Of a stretch of 8,146 bases of DNA, positions 6,850 to 8,146 are shown in pieces; position 1 is the stretch's first letter; each line of letters starts with the position of its first letter. A program made the translations under genes and the position numbers. The notes beneath the pieces were generated by a model. That model had not been told where the DNA came from and ran no database searches. It saw only the letters and a list, made by a program, of their open reading frames with translations. Origin of the DNA: DATKDU01 sp035512595. GTDB lineage: Bacteria; Planctomycetota; Planctomycetia; Pirellulales; Pirellulaceae. The stretch lies in assembly GCA_035512595.1 (NCBI GenBank), contig DATKDU010000489.1, forward strand, positions 1-8,146, written 5' to 3'.

Positions 6850-7099
6850 CAGTCGGCCACCGGCCACTCCAGCAACTCGAAGCCACGGTTCCACCGCAGC
6901 ACGATTGAACTGCATTGGGTACTCGAAGCCGCAGAATCTCGGACTCGGGCATCCCCAACGCTCTACCGACAACGCAGCGGATGGGGTTGTAGTGCGAGAC
7001 GATGACGCCGTCGCCGCCGCGAGACTCGACGAGCCCTTGAATCACCGACCACACGCGGTCCGTATACCGACAGACGGCACCAAGTGAGAGAGCGTCCAT
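6849..7099 (-). pseudogene. Histidine phosphatase C-terminal remnant (phosphoglycerate mutase-like)
   Basis: The readable minus-strand frame contains the C-terminal half of the histidine phosphatase superfamily: RVWSVIQGLVESRG, then GVIVSHYNPIR with the second catalytic histidine, then GRALGMPES and LRLRVPNA. The N-terminal half, with the RHG phosphohistidine motif, is absent; upstream lies the start of an unrelated ATPase frame. After PNAVQ the frame is shifted: one base over, the sequence reads VLRWNRGFELLEWPVAD and stops with TGA at 6851-6849, which is a normal family ending. So the gene has lost its 5' half and carries a one-base deletion near 6908-6914. A caller would report 87 residues (6836-7099) with an aberrant tail. 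It is almost certainly non-functional. Confidence 0.72.
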
Positions 7100-7341
7100 G
7101 GACCGAACTTCGCATCCCGGAAGGCATGGGGGAACGGTTTCGTTTTATTGAGATTCCGCTCGAAGGCGATATCACGACGATTGTGGGTGGCAACGAAAAC
7201 GGTAAGTCTCACCTCCTCAGCGCAATCGCAAAGGTCATTACTGGCGCCGGCATCCCGGACGAACGGGATAAGGCGAGCCATTTTGACCGTACCGATCTCT
7301 GTCACTATGCATCCGTGCGTAACAAGAATGCCGACGCTTAA
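7084..7341 (+). pseudogene. N-terminal stub of an AAA/SMC-RecF-type ATPase
   Basis: The 85-residue frame starts at GTG 7084 (no ribosome binding site; ATG 7126 is an alternative). It has an N-terminal beta-strand segment (RFRFIEIPLEGDITTIVGG) running into a Walker A motif, GGNENGKSHLLSAI, typical of SMC/RecF/OLD-like ATPases that begin with a beta-strand and GxNxxGKS. Family members are several hundred residues long. This one stops at TAA 7339-7341, about 45 residues after Walker A, with no Walker B, signature motif or hinge. None of the three frames after the stop resumes such a protein. It is therefore a truncated remnant, probably cut where the helix-turn-helix segment begins. It overlaps the start of the phosphatase remnant on the other strand. 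Confidence 0.68.
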
Positions 7342-7356
7342 GAAGAAGACGCTGGC

Positions 7357-7557
7357 TCAAAGCGCCTGAGCTTGGCCGGTATTGGTCACCGTCCGAGATC
7401 GAACAAACTTCTCCAGGTCGGCTGGGTCATACTTGACCAGCCGACCTACTTTCGTGAATGGCAGTTCGTACCGTCCTGTGGTTGCCCAGACGGCGAGCGT
7501 CTGCGGCTGGACGCCAAGAATCTCCGCCGCTTGTCGGCGTGAAAGAAGGGGTATCAT
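7357..7557 (-). CDS. Excisionase/AlpA-like helix-turn-helix protein
   Basis: A 66-residue DNA-binding protein of the MerR-like HTH_17 (excisionase/AlpA) type. Start ATG 7557 is chosen because AGGA lies six bases upstream and the conserved domain starts right after it; the open frame extends to 7677 but that part has unlikely composition. Residues 5-56 fill the whole domain: LSRRQAAEILGVQPQTLAVW (recognition helix region), then a wing with FTKVGRLVKYDPADLEKFV. The rest is a short tail. Such proteins commonly act as excisionases or small regulators in integrative elements and phage-related islands. No integrase is visible in the window. It is divergent from the 81-residue gene, with a 9-base inverted repeat upstream of its start that may be its operator. 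Confidence 0.8.
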   Translation of the reverse strand: MIPLLSRRQAAEILGVQPQTLAVWATTGRYELPFTKVGRLVKYDPADLEKFVRSRTVTNTGQAQAL

Positions 7558-7587
7558 CGTTGGTCCTTTGCAAAATAAAAAATCGCT

Positions 7588-7624
7588 ACCGCCAGCGCCG
7601 CAAGGGAGAAAACGGGCTGGCGGT
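7588..7624. promoter_or_regulatory. 9-base inverted repeat in the divergent spacer
   Basis: ACCGCCAGC (7588-7596) and GCTGGCGGT (7616-7624) are exact reverse complements separated by 19 bases. They lie 31 bases upstream of the helix-turn-helix start and 66 bases upstream of the 81-residue gene. The 28-base centre-to-centre spacing (between two and three helical turns) could suit a regulator binding two sites. A promoter for either gene is not clear. Confidence 0.4.
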
Positions 7625-7690
7625 GCGACTAGGGAGGACGATTTTCTCGTGACGCAAAATCGGGTACGATATGTCAAACGAGAGGGACAA

Positions 7691-7936
7691 ATGCGTTACG
7701 AGAATATCGTGTTCTTTCAGGGAAGTGAGGCCGATCGGGCGCTGGCCATCCTCGATGAGCATGGCCCGGAAGCAGCCATCGAGCACCTTACTCAATACCA
7801 CGAGCCGGGAAAGCACGAAGTTATCGAGCAACCGTGGGGCGATGCCGATCAGCGATTCGTCGGCCTCAAGCAACCAGGCTACGTGCTGACCTGCAACTGG
7901 AAGCTCCACTACATCGGGTTGGCTGCGGAAGTCTAG
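7691..7936 (+). CDS. Small conserved-looking hypothetical protein (81 residues)
   Basis: I do not recognise a named family. ATG 7691 has GAGGG at 7682-7686. The frame is open upstream to 7382 but that part overlaps the opposite gene and the inverted repeat, so the short form is preferred. The protein begins with a beta-strand (RYENIVFF), then a helix pair containing EADRALAILDEHGPEAAIEH, then a charged segment (YHEPGKHEVIEQPWGDADQ), and ends with a beta-rich tail (GYVLTCNWKLHYIGLAAEV). It has no signal peptide and is acidic, suggesting a compact cytoplasmic protein. Divergence from the helix-turn-helix gene suggests both are cargo or control genes of one accessory segment. It could be an orphan from a longer cassette; no function is proposed. 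Confidence 0.7.
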   Translation: MRYENIVFFQGSEADRALAILDEHGPEAAIEHLTQYHEPGKHEVIEQPWGDADQRFVGLKQPGYVLTCNWKLHYIGLAAEV

Positions 7937-7939
7937 GCA

Positions 7940-8146
7940 GATGGAGCCGAGGGATCAGGCTCGGCCCCACTTGTCCGGTTCTCGACTCACGATTTTTGGA
8001 TGCCGGGAAGCTGAGCTTCCAGAGCGACCCGTTCGATCGGGTCGCGGCCTGGCTGTTCATTCCGGCAGCGCCTGGCGGCGAAAAACTGCCGGCCATCTTA
8101 TGTCTCCACCAGACGACGAAGGCGGGGAAGGATGAACCGGCGGGGT
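7940..8146 (+). pseudogene. 5'-truncated alpha/beta hydrolase fragment, continues past window
   Basis: In the frame with codons starting at 7981, the sequence reads LDAGKLSFQSDPFDRVAAWL then FIPAAPGGEKLPAILCLHQT and TKAGKDEPAG. This matches the start of the catalytic domain of dienelactone hydrolase/Abhydrolase-type esterases (an AWLFIP strand, then an LCLHQT oxyanion region, then GKDEPAG), which in complete proteins follows about 100 or more N-terminal residues. No ATG or convincing start with a ribosome binding site lies upstream in this frame, and the homologous part appears to begin abruptly after the 81-residue gene. It is probably the headless remnant of a gene cut by recombination; the 3' end is outside the window. 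A rare TTG start at 7996 is possible but unsupported. Confidence 0.6.

Noticed and set aside
6404..7087. 227-residue plus-strand frame overlapping the redoxin end
   Set aside because: It is an out-of-frame reading of the TlpA-like domain continuing antisense through the phosphatase remnant.
1..8146. CRISPR array, tRNA or rRNA genes, intact insertion sequence
   Set aside because: No regularly spaced repeats, cloverleaf sequence, rRNA-like sequence or transposase motif was seen on either strand.

Overview
The window looks like planctomycete (Pirellulales-like) chromosomal DNA. It is GC-rich, genes are loosely spaced on both strands, and several products are predicted to be exported: an alpha/beta hydrolase, a beta-lactamase-fold serine hydrolase, FG-GAP/VCBS repeats and a double-thioredoxin protein. 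The assignment rests on this gene style, not on any marker gene.

Layout. Positions 1-1600 are accessory in character. They hold a proline-rich hypothetical gene (51-512), a strong hairpin just after it, a 405-base gap, two small overlapping reading frames (918-1263 and 1214-1483) that are coding-like only if single-base indels are repaired, and a rho-independent-type terminator (1554-1588). Positions 1807-6764 are the well-preserved core. A secreted alpha/beta hydrolase on the minus strand (1807-3105) faces away from a plus-strand unit. That unit is a serine hydrolase (3290-4114) whose frame continues, past one in-frame TGA, into seven DxDxDG calcium-type repeats (to 5545), followed by a secreted protein with two thioredoxin folds (5625-6764). 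The 184-base divergent region contains two perfect palindromes.

Positions 6849-8146 form a patchwork of gene ends. There is a 5'-truncated and frameshifted histidine phosphatase (minus), an N-terminal stub of an AAA/SMC-type ATPase (plus), a small excisionase/AlpA-like helix-turn-helix gene (minus) divergent from an 81-residue unknown gene (plus) with an inverted repeat between them, and a headless alpha/beta hydrolase piece running off the window.

Working together: the central genes plausibly supply extracytoplasmic ester or amide hydrolysis and thiol-disulfide chemistry, but no pathway can be named from sequence alone. I do not see a clearly new multi-gene system. The strongest unusual signals are the serine hydrolase/FG-GAP fusion split by a TGA where tryptophan is expected, the indel-broken small genes, and the remnant cluster around the helix-turn-helix gene. 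Part of the damage may be sequencing error, since two of the frameshifts lie in G or C runs.
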